Under the pieces are notes generated by a model. The model saw nothing but the letters and a program-made list of their open reading frames with translations, was not told the origin of the DNA and made no database searches. A DNA stretch of 13,726 nucleotides from Desulfobacterales bacterium. GTDB lineage: Bacteria > Desulfobacterota > Desulfobacteria > Desulfobacterales > Desulfobacteraceae. Both the position numbers and the translations under genes were made by a program. Positions 5,841-13,406 of the stretch are shown here, piece by piece; the stretch's first letter is position 1, and every line of letters begins with the position of its first letter. The DNA is taken from NCBI GenBank assembly GCA_022361535.1, contig JAKSAU010000305.1:1-13726 (forward strand), in the 5' to 3' direction.

Positions 5841-7730
5841 GTGGAAAATTATATTTCAAATTCATTGCGCAAGATCACAGCTTTTTTTTGTGTTTTAGCT
5901 TTTTTTTATGTGATGGGCTGTTCGAATTCTTCACAGGATGAATCCGGCTTAAAATCAACTCCTTTAGATCAACTCAAGCCGGTTGCCTATGCCAAACTCC
6001 CAGAAAACATAGAATGGACTACCAATACTTCTGATCCGGTATTCTCATCTAAAAAGGCTAAAAAAGGTGGAATGTTAAGGCAAGCTCTACTTAGCTTTCC
6101 TATGACGTTCAGGGTTGTCGGACCTGATTCTAACGGCGGGTTTAGAAGCGCGATTCTGGATAACCAGCTATCATTGATCAATATTCATCCAAATACCAGA
6201 AATATAATCCCGGAACTTGCGACACATTGGGCCTTTGATCCCGATAAAAAGACGATGTATTTCAAGCTTGATCCTGATGCAATGTGGTCGGACGGTGTTC
6301 CGGTCACAGCCAGGGACTATATTTATACGCTTACATTTATGCGGTCAGAACATATCATAGCACCCTGGTATAACGATTATTATACCAGGGAAATTGAATC
6401 TGTTGTTGCATATGACGACTATACAATTGGAGTTAAAAGTACCAAGGCTGTACCGGACCTTTATCTTAAACTTGGAATCGGACCGATACCGGAACACTAC
6501 TTTGGCGCGCTGGATGAACAGTTCACAAGTCAATACAACTGGGCAGTTGTCCCAAATACCGGCGCTTATCAGATCAGTGAATTTAAAAAAGGGCGGTTTA
6601 TCCGGTTTAAGCGGAAAAAAGAATGGTGGGCCAAAGATAAAACCTATTTCAAGAACAGGTTTAACGTTGACTCTGTACAATTTACAGTGATCCGGGACTT
6701 CAATCTACAATGGGAATACTTTAAAAAAGGGCGGCTTGATGCTTTTGGCATGGTATTGCCTAAATATTGGCATGTAAAATCAAACACTCCTGTTATACAA
6801 AAAGGATATGTAGAACGAATTTGGTTTTTCAACGACCTGGAACACCCCTCCAGGGGAATGTGGCTTAATCTTGACAGACCCATATTTAAAGATGTTCGGC
6901 TGCGTCATGCTTTCGCTTATGCAATGAACGTTGAAAAGGTCATTCAAAAGGTATTGCGCGGTGATTATTACAGGTTACCACAGGCCTTTTACGGATATGG
7001 AGACTACACTGACTATACAATCAAACCTCGGCCTTACAATGTATCAAAGGTCGAGAGTTTAATGAAAGAAGCCGGATGGCAGCGCGGTAATGACGGAGTG
7101 TGGCAAAAAGGCGATCAGCGCTTTTCCGTTAAGGTCACTTATTCCTACGATGAGCATATGGCAAGGCTGGTGGTCTTAAAAGAAGAGGCTTTAAAAGCCG
7201 GTATAGAGCTTCGTTTAGAAAAACTGGATCCGTCGGCCATGTTTAAAAAGTTTCTTGAAAAGCAACATGACGTGGCATGGATGGGATGGAGTACCAGTCT
7301 TAGACCCTCTTATTGGCAGGGCTGGCATTCTGATAATGCCCACAAACCGCAAACCAATAATATAACCAATACAGATGATCCTGAACTTGACAAACTTATC
7401 GACCGATACAGAGACAGTCTGGACGAAGAAGAACGCGTTCGTCTTTCATTAAGTATTCAAAATATGATCCATGACATTGGGGCGTATGTCCCCACATTTA
7501 TGATTCCGTACGTCAGGCTGGCGTACTGGAGATGGATGAGATTGCCAACGTTTCATGGAACACGAATGTCTGAAGGATTGTTTGATCCGTTTTCATCCAC
7601 AACAGGGGGCTTGTTTTGGATCGACGATGATATTCGGAAAAAGACACTTGAAGCATCAAAACAGGGGAAGACATTTGAGCCTGTGTTAATCATTGATGAA
7701 CAGTTTAAAAGGACGACTGATATACAGTGA
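5841..7730 (+). CDS. Peptide ABC transporter substrate-binding lipoprotein (SBP family 5, YejA-like)
   Basis: This 629-residue extracytoplasmic protein should capture oligopeptides for an ABC importer. With the GTG start at 5841 it has a basic N-terminus (R10, K11), a hydrophobic core and the lipobox VMGC, making C27 the lipidated cysteine. The family-5 fold follows: ELATHWAF (125-132), MWSDGVPVTARD (148-159) and PNTGAYQISEFKKG in the middle, all typical of YejA and other large peptide-binding proteins. A frame extends back to an ATG at 5655, but that part has no ribosome binding site and would bury the signal peptide. AAAGGAA lies 12 bases before the GTG, somewhat far; TTG at 5865 is an alternative. 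The stop overlaps the ATPase gene by 4 bases. Permease genes, which normally sit between, are absent. Substrate unknown. Confidence 0.88.
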   Translation: MENYISNSLRKITAFFCVLAFFYVMGCSNSSQDESGLKSTPLDQLKPVAYAKLPENIEWTTNTSDPVFSSKKAKKGGMLRQALLSFPMTFRVVGPDSNGGFRSAILDNQLSLINIHPNTRNIIPELATHWAFDPDKKTMYFKLDPDAMWSDGVPVTARDYIYTLTFMRSEHIIAPWYNDYYTREIESVVAYDDYTIGVKSTKAVPDLYLKLGIGPIPEHYFGALDEQFTSQYNWAVVPNTGAYQISEFKKGRFIRFKRKKEWWAKDKTYFKNRFNVDSVQFTVIRDFNLQWEYFKKGRLDAFGMVLPKYWHVKSNTPVIQKGYVERIWFFNDLEHPSRGMWLNLDRPIFKDVRLRHAFAYAMNVEKVIQKVLRGDYYRLPQAFYGYGDYTDYTIKPRPYNVSKVESLMKEAGWQRGNDGVWQKGDQRFSVKVTYSYDEHMARLVVLKEEALKAGIELRLEKLDPSAMFKKFLEKQHDVAWMGWSTSLRPSYWQGWHSDNAHKPQTNNITNTDDPELDKLIDRYRDSLDEEERVRLSLSIQNMIHDIGAYVPTFMIPYVRLAYWRWMRLPTFHGTRMSEGLFDPFSSTTGGLFWIDDDIRKKTLEASKQGKTFEPVLIIDEQFKRTTDIQ

Positions 7731-8737
7731 AAGAAATAGCTAATCAACCTGTTTTGGAAGTTAAAAATCTTGTGGCAGCGTTTGATACGGAGCAAGGTGA
7801 GGTCCGAGCTGTAGACGATATAAGTTTTTCTCTTTTACCAGGCCAGGTCCTTGGAATAGCAGGAGAGTCCGGTTGCGGTAAAAGTGTAACGGCATTGAGT
7901 ATAATCAGGTTGCTTCCAAAACCGGTTGCCCATATTCGTAAAGGAAAAATTCTATACCGTGGAGAGAATTTACTGGATATCCCCATCAAAACGATGCACG
8001 ACATCCGTGGTAAAAAAATATCCATGATCTTTCAAGAGCCCATGACAGCGCTTAACCCGGTTCATCAAATTGGCCGGCAGATTATCGAAGTATATATCTT
8101 ACATTTTCCTCAAATGACCATGCAGCAAATGAATGCTGCCGCCATAAAAATGCTCCAAAAAGTTGGAATACCCGATGTAGAACGGATAATGAAAAAATAT
8201 CCTCATCAGCTTTCAGGCGGAATGCGCCAACGTGTCATGATTGCTATGGCTCTTGCTTGTGAACCTGATATCCTTATTGCTGATGAGCCCACGACTGCTT
8301 TGGATGTGACAGTGCAGGCTCAGATAATGGACCTGATACTTGATCTTAAAGCCAAAAGCAATACAGCAGTAATTCTAATTACTCATGATCTTGGCGTCAT
8401 CGCAGAAAACTGCGACCATGTATTGGTTATGTACGCAGGGAGAATCGCTGAAACTGCAGGTGTCAATGATCTTTTTGCTGACCCAAGCCATCCATATACT
8501 CAAGGGTTGCTTGCATCAATTCCATCACTTGCGCAGACTACGAAAACACGTTTACCCACAATTTCAGGCAATGTTCCATCTTTAACGCAAATGCCTGAAG
8601 GTTGCAGGTTTGCAGATCGTTGCCCCTGGGTTGAAAGCATTTGTAGAAAAGAGCGGCCACCGTTGTTACCCACAGGCAAAAACCGTTATGCAGCCTGTCA
8701 TTTGATCGATTTAGTGAAAAAAAATAAATCTTTTTAA
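7727..8737 (+). CDS. Oligopeptide/dipeptide ABC transporter ATPase, OppD/DppD type
   Basis: This cytoplasmic ATPase subunit of a peptide importer has 336 residues. Walker A GESGCGKS is at 46-53, the Q-loop [12 protein letters not shown] at 100-111, the signature LSGGMRQR at 162-169, Walker B ILIADE at 182-187 and the switch histidine H220. The C-terminal oligopeptide region has [12 protein letters not shown] (255-266) and four cysteines (C293, C299, C306, C324) in the arrangement reported to hold an Fe-S cluster in related DppD proteins. The GTG start overlaps the stop of the binding-protein gene (GTGA); no ATG lies nearby. The closest ribosome-binding match is about 14 bases away, so coupling with the upstream gene is likely. 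Its normal partner, an OppF-type ATPase, is encoded 1.9 kb downstream beyond csp and dadA. Confidence 0.94.
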   Translation: MKEIANQPVLEVKNLVAAFDTEQGEVRAVDDISFSLLPGQVLGIAGESGCGKSVTALSIIRLLPKPVAHIRKGKILYRGENLLDIPIKTMHDIRGKKISMIFQEPMTALNPVHQIGRQIIEVYILHFPQMTMQQMNAAAIKMLQKVGIPDVERIMKKYPHQLSGGMRQRVMIAMALACEPDILIADEPTTALDVTVQAQIMDLILDLKAKSNTAVILITHDLGVIAENCDHVLVMYAGRIAETAGVNDLFADPSHPYTQGLLASIPSLAQTTKTRLPTISGNVPSLTQMPEGCRFADRCPWVESICRKERPPLLPTGKNRYAACHLIDLVKKNKSF

Positions 8738-8745
8738 AATAATGC

Positions 8746-8773
8746 TTGATTTTTAAGTAAAAGCTAATAATAT
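8746..8773 (+). promoter_or_regulatory. Possible promoter of the cold-shock gene
   Basis: TTGATT (8746-8751) and TAATAT (8768-8773) are separated by 16 bases. A start near 8780 would give a leader of about 119 bases, in keeping with the long leaders of many cold-shock mRNAs. Two small hairpins follow: GACG-GTTT-CGTC (8803-8814) and GGG-CTGGA-CCC (8819-8829). Confidence 0.35.
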
Positions 8774-8898
8774 ACATTCAAAGCTTAGATGTGCAGGGCT
8801 TTGACGGTTTCGTCTTGGGGGCTGGACCCATTTGTTGAAGTGGCAGTACCTGAAGTTTGAAACTAAAATTATTCACCAAAAGTAAGGAGAGAGTCGCA

Positions 8899-9099
8899 AT
8901 GGCAAATGGGACCGTAAAATGGTTTAATGATGCAAAAGGGTACGGATTTATTGAGCAGGAAGAAGGCCCCGACGTTTTCGTGCATCATTCCGGCATCAAT
9001 GCAAATGGTTTTAGATCCCTCAATGAAGGTGACCGGGTTACCTTTGATGTTGAAGATGGACAGAAAGGACCGGCAGCGGTTAACGTAACTGTCCAGTAA
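8899..9099 (+). CDS. Cold-shock domain protein (CspA family)
   Basis: This 66-residue single-domain protein binds single-stranded RNA and DNA and acts as an RNA chaperone. Both RNA-binding motifs are intact: KGYGFI (RNP1) at 13-18 and VFVHH (RNP2) near 26-30, and the protein opens [14 protein letters not shown] as the family does. The start ATG follows AAGGAG at good spacing; a TTG at 8857 would add 14 residues unlike the family and is rejected. It is a stand-alone gene with its own possible promoter and a strong terminator, placed between two peptide-transporter ATPase genes. Nothing in the sequence shows whether it is cold-induced. Confidence 0.95.
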   Translation: MANGTVKWFNDAKGYGFIEQEEGPDVFVHHSGINANGFRSLNEGDRVTFDVEDGQKGPAAVNVTVQ

Positions 9100-9107
9100 A
9101 AAGTTTT

Positions 9108-9148
9108 AAAAAGGGTTTTTTGGCTGTTCTGGTTTAAAAACCCTTTTT
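9108..9148. terminator. Strong bidirectional terminator between csp and dadA
   Basis: AAAAAGGGTTTTT (9108-9120) and AAAAACCCTTTTT (9136-9148) form a perfect 13-bp stem with a 15-base loop. The T-tract CCCTTTTT ends the stem on either strand, so it can stop both the csp transcript (stop at 9099) and the convergent dadA transcript (stop at 9177). Confidence 0.9.
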
Positions 9149-9176
9149 ATATGGGCGAACTACCTTCGTCCTTGTT

Positions 9177-10424
9177 TTAAAACCGGTTCGGTGAATAAGG
9201 TGCCGGATCAATGTCAAGTTCTCGCTCCATTATCATATCACAGATTATTTTACCGGTTCCTGTTGCAAGGGTTAGTCCGAGCATCCCGTGCCCTGTTGCG
9301 ACCAAAAGGTTATCTGCACCTGGAATTCGCCCAATAATCGGCATATCGTCATAAGTCATAGGACGAAGCCCTGTCCATTCTTCAATTACCGGCTTGCCAA
9401 ATGGTGTCCTCATATATTCAGTGGCACCGCTTAAAAGCTTATTCAAGCGTTTAGGATTTAAGCTGTGTGAAAATCCTGAAAATTCCATGGTACCGCCAAG
9501 ACGATAACCGCTTTTCCATGGGGTTACCACCATATTTTTTTCGTAAAGTATACAAGGAACTTTGGGGCAGATCTCGGGGCGTCCCATGGTAATACTGTAA
9601 CCCTTACCTGGAATGACCGGCAGGCTGTTATTTAGTGGCGCTGTCAAAGCTGAGCTCCATGCACCGGCGGCAATGACAAAAGCATCCCCATAGATATTGC
9701 CTAATGAGGTTTTTACTCCGCAAATTTGCCCTTTGTTATAAATAAAGCCTGTTACACGGCAATGCTCATGAATTTCCAAACCTTTTTTTAGTAAAAGATA
9801 TTTCCAGGTTGATATAAAGTGTTCGGGCCTCAAGTGCTGGTCAACGGTAGAATACCATGCACCTGCAATGTCAGATGACAAGGCTGGTTCAAGATTAAGC
9901 GCGTCATCTTTATTAAGTAAGGTATATCCAAGGTCAAAACGCTGTAAAAACTCGTTTGTGGTATTAAATCTGAAAAGGTTTTTCTCTGACTTGAAAACAG
10001 ATAAAAAGCCTTTGTTCTCAAAATCGCATTGAAGCTCTCCTGATTCAAATAGGTCGTTAAATAATTGTGCAGAGTAGTTCAAAAATTCAAATTTATCTTT
10101 GGCTGCTTGATTCATATGTCCTGTTCTGCAGTGCATTGCAAACTTAAACAGCCATAAGAGCCGCTTTACATCAAACTCCGGCTTAATATAGAGAGGTGAT
10201 GTACCTAAAACTGTTCTTACAAGCTCTTTGGAAACTGCTCCTGGCGAGCACAGAGGAATAACATCTGAAAAATAAAGTAGTCCGCAATTACCGTGGGAAG
10301 AGCCGCTTCCGATTTTTTTTTCTTCTATAATTGTTACGGTATTTCCTTGATTCATCAGATAATGGGCGCAGGCTAATCCTATGACTCCTCCGCCAATAAT
10401 TATGATTTGCCTATTCTTTTTCAT
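9177..10424 (-). CDS. dadA: FAD-dependent D-amino-acid dehydrogenase (DadA family)
   Basis: This 415-residue flavoprotein of the DAO family probably oxidises D-amino acids to 2-oxo acids and ammonia, passing electrons to the membrane quinone pool. The FAD-binding GGGVIG is at 11-16, the second flavin-contact segment GSSHGNCG at 41-48, and the C-terminal signature WTGLRPMTYDDMPIIG at 350-365, with TGHGMLGLT at 377-385. Length and these motifs fit DadA better than glycine oxidase or sarcosine oxidase, but the substrate is not settled. The chosen start ATG at 10424 places the flavin motif at the usual distance; a TTG at 10493 would add 23 residues. The ribosome binding site (GAGGA) is about 11 bases away, somewhat far. 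The gene lies between the two peptide-transporter ATPases, on the opposite strand. Confidence 0.82.
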   Translation of the reverse strand: MKKNRQIIIIGGGVIGLACAHYLMNQGNTVTIIEEKKIGSGSSHGNCGLLYFSDVIPLCSPGAVSKELVRTVLGTSPLYIKPEFDVKRLLWLFKFAMHCRTGHMNQAAKDKFEFLNYSAQLFNDLFESGELQCDFENKGFLSVFKSEKNLFRFNTTNEFLQRFDLGYTLLNKDDALNLEPALSSDIAGAWYSTVDQHLRPEHFISTWKYLLLKKGLEIHEHCRVTGFIYNKGQICGVKTSLGNIYGDAFVIAAGAWSSALTAPLNNSLPVIPGKGYSITMGRPEICPKVPCILYEKNMVVTPWKSGYRLGGTMEFSGFSHSLNPKRLNKLLSGATEYMRTPFGKPVIEEWTGLRPMTYDDMPIIGRIPGADNLLVATGHGMLGLTLATGTGKIICDMIMERELDIDPAPYSPNRF

Positions 10425-10503
10425 AGTCAGCCAGATCCTCACAGGTAAATTTTTAGAATAGGGCAACCTAAAATACTTTAAATATGAATTCAATTAAAAA
10501 ATT

Positions 10504-10575
10504 AAAGGAGGATTGGTTTTCTTGTTTAATGTGTTGTCGGGCCAGCAGAACTTGGTGTATAAGTACTTCAATTAA
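10504..10575 (+). other. Strong ribosome binding site with only a 17-codon frame after it
   Basis: AAAGGAGG (10504-10511) is one of the best Shine-Dalgarno matches in the window, but no known gene starts after it. TTG at 10522 opens 17 codons ending with TAA at 10573-10575. It could be a leader peptide upstream of the OppF-type gene, or the start of a gene lost by deletion, or chance. Confidence 0.25.
10534..10563 (+). promoter_or_regulatory. Possible promoter of the OppF-type ATPase gene
   Basis: TTGTCG (10534-10539) and TATAAG (10558-10563) are separated by 18 bases. A start near 10570 would leave a leader of about 24 bases. The inverted repeat TTCAATT (10567-10573) and AATTGAA (10586-10592) would then sit at the 5' end of the mRNA with the ribosome binding site AGGGA at the edge of its 12-base loop. 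Confidence 0.35.
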
Positions 10576-10593
10576 CAGTCCAGGGAATTGAAT

Positions 10594-11589
10594 ATGGCGC
10601 CTGAAAATCAAATTTATAAAAAACTGCCGCTTCTGGAAATCCAAAATTTAAAAAAGTATTTCCCTGTCACATCAGGAGTTTTTTTAAAGCAGACTGGAAA
10701 TATACATGCCGTGGATGATGTCTCTTTTTCGGTTGTTAAGGGCGAAACTCTCGGGATTGTAGGTGAATCAGGATGCGGTAAAACAACCCTTGGCAGATGT
10801 ATTATGGGGTTATACCCTTTGACGTCCGGAAACATAAGTATTGAAGGGGTCTGTTTGTCTCAGATGAACGTAGGACAGCGCAAGCTGTTTACTACCCGTG
10901 TTCAAATGATATTTCAGGATCCTTTTGAATCTTTAAATCCAAGGCAGACAGTTAGGCAAATACTCGAAGAAAAATTCAAAATTCATGGATGCAACGGAAA
11001 AAATACTTCTCAAAATATAAAAGAGATTCTTGATCAAGTCGGACTAAGCAGTGAAGCGCTTTTAAAATATCCGCACGAGTTTTCAGGAGGGCAGCGTCAA
11101 CGTATCGGAATTGCACGTGCTGTGAGCATGACACCTGAAATTATAATCTGCGATGAGCCTGTTTCAGCTTTAGATGTCTCTGTCCAATCAAAGATTCTTA
11201 ACCTGCTGCTTGATCTTCAAAAGAACCTTGAGTTGACTTACCTATTTATCTCACATGATTTGTCTGTTGTTCGTCATATGTCAGATCGGATTATTGTGAT
11301 GTACCTTGGAAAAATTATGGAAATAGCCGATGCTCAAAACTTGTATGCAAATCCCTTTCATCCGTATACCAAGGCACTATTGGAGGCCATTCCTATACCG
11401 GATCCCCAAGCAAAAGTTACAAAGACGCCGTTAAAAGGTGAAATCCCCTCTGTTGAACATCCGCCAAAAGGGTGCCGTTTCAATACCCGTTGTCCATACG
11501 CTCAAGCGCTTTGTTTCAGTGAAGAACCAAGGCTGCAATCTAATAATAGGGATCCTTTTCATTTGACAGCATGTCATTTTTATCATTAA
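10594..11589 (+). CDS. Oligopeptide/dipeptide ABC transporter ATPase, OppF/DppF type
   Basis: This is the second ATPase of a peptide importer, 331 residues. Walker A GESGCGKT is at 57-64, the Q-loop MIFQDPFESLNPR at 105-117, the signature FSGGQRQR at 163-170, Walker B IIICDE at 183-188 and the switch histidine H221. The N-terminal segment KKYFPVTSGVF at 20-30 is typical of OppF. The C-terminal region has HPYTKALLEAIP (256-267) and the four-cysteine pattern C294, C300, C307, C327, as in the OppD-type partner at 7727. The start ATG at 10594 has AGGGA seven bases upstream; the TTG at 10588 is too close to it. No permease gene is next to it. It probably works with the product of 7727-8737, though it may serve other permeases. 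Confidence 0.94.
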   Translation: MAPENQIYKKLPLLEIQNLKKYFPVTSGVFLKQTGNIHAVDDVSFSVVKGETLGIVGESGCGKTTLGRCIMGLYPLTSGNISIEGVCLSQMNVGQRKLFTTRVQMIFQDPFESLNPRQTVRQILEEKFKIHGCNGKNTSQNIKEILDQVGLSSEALLKYPHEFSGGQRQRIGIARAVSMTPEIIICDEPVSALDVSVQSKILNLLLDLQKNLELTYLFISHDLSVVRHMSDRIIVMYLGKIMEIADAQNLYANPFHPYTKALLEAIPIPDPQAKVTKTPLKGEIPSVEHPPKGCRFNTRCPYAQALCFSEEPRLQSNNRDPFHLTACHFYH

Positions 11590-11676
11590 CGCAACGGGTT
11601 TCTAACGGGTGAATTGACTTGCGAAAACTAAGACAGAATGCTAAAAGTTTCCAATTTTAAAACATGAGGAAGAAAA

Positions 11677-12411
11677 GTGCATAGCGGCTGCAGATATCAA
11701 TGTCTATTGGCAAGATCATTGCCAAAACTCAATGCAATACTATCGATTATGATACTTTGTATCATTGTTCCTACCGGTATCATAGGTTGTTCCAGCACGC
11801 CCCAAGTACCTGAATCCGAATTTGTCATTAAAGCCGGTACGATAACCGTTACTCCTATGGAGTTTTTAGAGGAGCTTGATTTAAAACTTACAGGTTATCC
11901 CTATGATATTAAAACAAACAAGGATGAGTATAATGCAATGATCCTTGATCTTGTTTCTACATTGTCTGATGAAACAGTTCTTTTAGCTGCAGCTGCAGGC
12001 AAAGGCATCAGTATATCTGCTCAGGAACTTGATCAAGCAGAAACAGAATTTAAAAAAGATTATCCGGAAGACAGCTTTGATCAAATGCTTCTTGAAACAG
12101 CAATTTCATATCCGGTATGGAAAAATCGGATGAAAAAGGATATGGTCATCCGAAAATTAATTCAACAGGACCTGGTGGATGTCCAAGAGATCAGTGCTGA
12201 AGATATGATCTCATTTTACAAACAGTTTGATAAAAAGACTGGAGATGCATCCGCTACCGTAAAAGGGCTTGATGAAAAAAGCCTTGTAGATCAGTTGCGC
12301 ATGGAAAAAAGCCAGGGAGCCTTTGAAGGCTGGATTAAGGATTTAAAAGCCGCTTATCCCGTGGAAATAGATGAAAAAGCGGTGGCTGTATTTTTAATAA
12401 ACCGGGAATAA
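11677..12411 (+). CDS. SurA-like lipoprotein lacking a PPIase domain
   Basis: This 244-residue protein should be a periplasm-facing lipoprotein chaperone. A hydrophobic segment (about 19-37) ends in the lipobox IIGC, making C38 the lipidated cysteine. Residues about 48-185 resemble the SurA N-terminal chaperone domain: a short opening strand pair, then helices containing KGISISAQELDQAETEFKK (109-127), corresponding to YGIQVSEEDIDQAIENFKK in the next gene. After SAEDMISFYKQF (173-184) the sequence jumps over the parvulin domain to a final helix GAFEGWIKDLKAAYPVEI (214-231), matching the C-terminal helix of the neighbour. The GTG start follows GAGGA at good spacing. It ends 15 bases before the SurA gene, so the two form an operon. 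Family assignment is by eye from motif layout. Confidence 0.75.
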   Translation: MHSGCRYQCLLARSLPKLNAILSIMILCIIVPTGIIGCSSTPQVPESEFVIKAGTITVTPMEFLEELDLKLTGYPYDIKTNKDEYNAMILDLVSTLSDETVLLAAAAGKGISISAQELDQAETEFKKDYPEDSFDQMLLETAISYPVWKNRMKKDMVIRKLIQQDLVDVQEISAEDMISFYKQFDKKTGDASATVKGLDEKSLVDQLRMEKSQGAFEGWIKDLKAAYPVEIDEKAVAVFLINRE

Positions 12412-12426
12412 AACGAGGAAAAACGG

Positions 12427-13368
12427 ATGGCAAAAATAAAAAACAGTATTTTTCTTTTAGTTGCGCTGACATGCTTATGGACTTCTCCTGTATTCGGGGA
12501 GGAGATCATAGACCGGATTGTTGCGATTGTGAATAATGAAATTGTTACACTCTCAGAGCTGAACAAGGCCACTCAAAGATACAAGGATAATATTCTAGCC
12601 TCTCAAAATACTGACGCCAGGAAAAAAGAACTAATAAAACAGCTTGAATCCGATATGCTCGGCCAGCTTGTCGAAACCTCCTTAACAATCCAGGAAGCTG
12701 GTAAATACGGAATACAAGTCAGTGAAGAAGATATTGACCAAGCCATAGAAAACTTCAAAAAAACAAACAAGTTGAATCAGGAACAACTTGAACAGGGGCT
12801 TGCTGCAGAAGGCTTAACTTTGGAAGAGTACCGAAGTAGAATGAGTGACCAGATCCTCCAGTCTATGCTGGTAAACAGGGCGGTCCGTTCAAAAATAGTT
12901 ATTACTGACGATGAGATAGAAACTTACTACGAAGCCCACAAAGAAGATTATTCCGGAGTTAAAAAGTATCAATTACGAAACATTATTACACATGTTGAAG
13001 ATGATATAATCAAGGTAGACGACCAACTGAAAAAAAACGCTGATTTTGCAGAATTGGCAAAAGAGTATTCCATTGGGTCGAATGCTGCTCAAGGAGGAGA
13101 GCTTGGGTTATTCGACATTACCTCATTTAATGAAGAGATCCGTTCGGCATTAAAAGATGTAGAAAAAGGACAATATACAAAAATATTTAAAATGGGTGGA
13201 ACCTTCCAGATCATCTATGTTGAGGATATCGTTATGGAAGGCAGCCTGACAGTTGAACAGGCTACTGAAAAAATCCAAAACATATTGTTTAAACAGAGAG
13301 GAGAAGAGCTGTTTAAAGAATGGATGACATCTCTTAAGAAAAATGCACACATCGAACTGATGCTGTAA
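12427..13368 (+). CDS. surA: SurA-type periplasmic peptidyl-prolyl isomerase/chaperone
   Basis: This 313-residue exported chaperone assists folding of outer-membrane proteins. The signal peptide (1-24) ends in VFG before E25. The N-terminal chaperone domain follows, with the SurA-typical opening IIDRIVAIVNNEIVTLSEL (27-45). A single parvulin-type (PpiC) domain occupies about 181-270, including FAELAKEYSIGSNAAQGGEL (207-226) and LGLF; a C-terminal helix ends the protein. E. coli SurA has two parvulin domains and 428 residues, so this is the one-domain form common in Desulfobacterota. The parvulin domain looks short between its first strand and FAELAKEYS. ATG follows GAGGA. It lies 15 bases after the SurA-like lipoprotein gene and 38 bases before mgtE. 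Confidence 0.9.
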   Translation: MAKIKNSIFLLVALTCLWTSPVFGEEIIDRIVAIVNNEIVTLSELNKATQRYKDNILASQNTDARKKELIKQLESDMLGQLVETSLTIQEAGKYGIQVSEEDIDQAIENFKKTNKLNQEQLEQGLAAEGLTLEEYRSRMSDQILQSMLVNRAVRSKIVITDDEIETYYEAHKEDYSGVKKYQLRNIITHVEDDIIKVDDQLKKNADFAELAKEYSIGSNAAQGGELGLFDITSFNEEIRSALKDVEKGQYTKIFKMGGTFQIIYVEDIVMEGSLTVEQATEKIQNILFKQRGEELFKEWMTSLKKNAHIELML

Positions 13369-13406
13369 GGTTGAGCTGATACCAGACTGTTTGCCAGGGG
13401 AAACCA

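Noticed and set aside
8857..8898. TTG start giving a 14-residue extension of the cold-shock protein
   Set aside because: ATG at 8899 has AAGGAG at good spacing and gives the normal 66-residue length.
11593..11611. Direct repeat AACGGGT after the OppF-type gene
   Set aside because: Two 7-base copies are too short to mean much, and they do not form a terminator.
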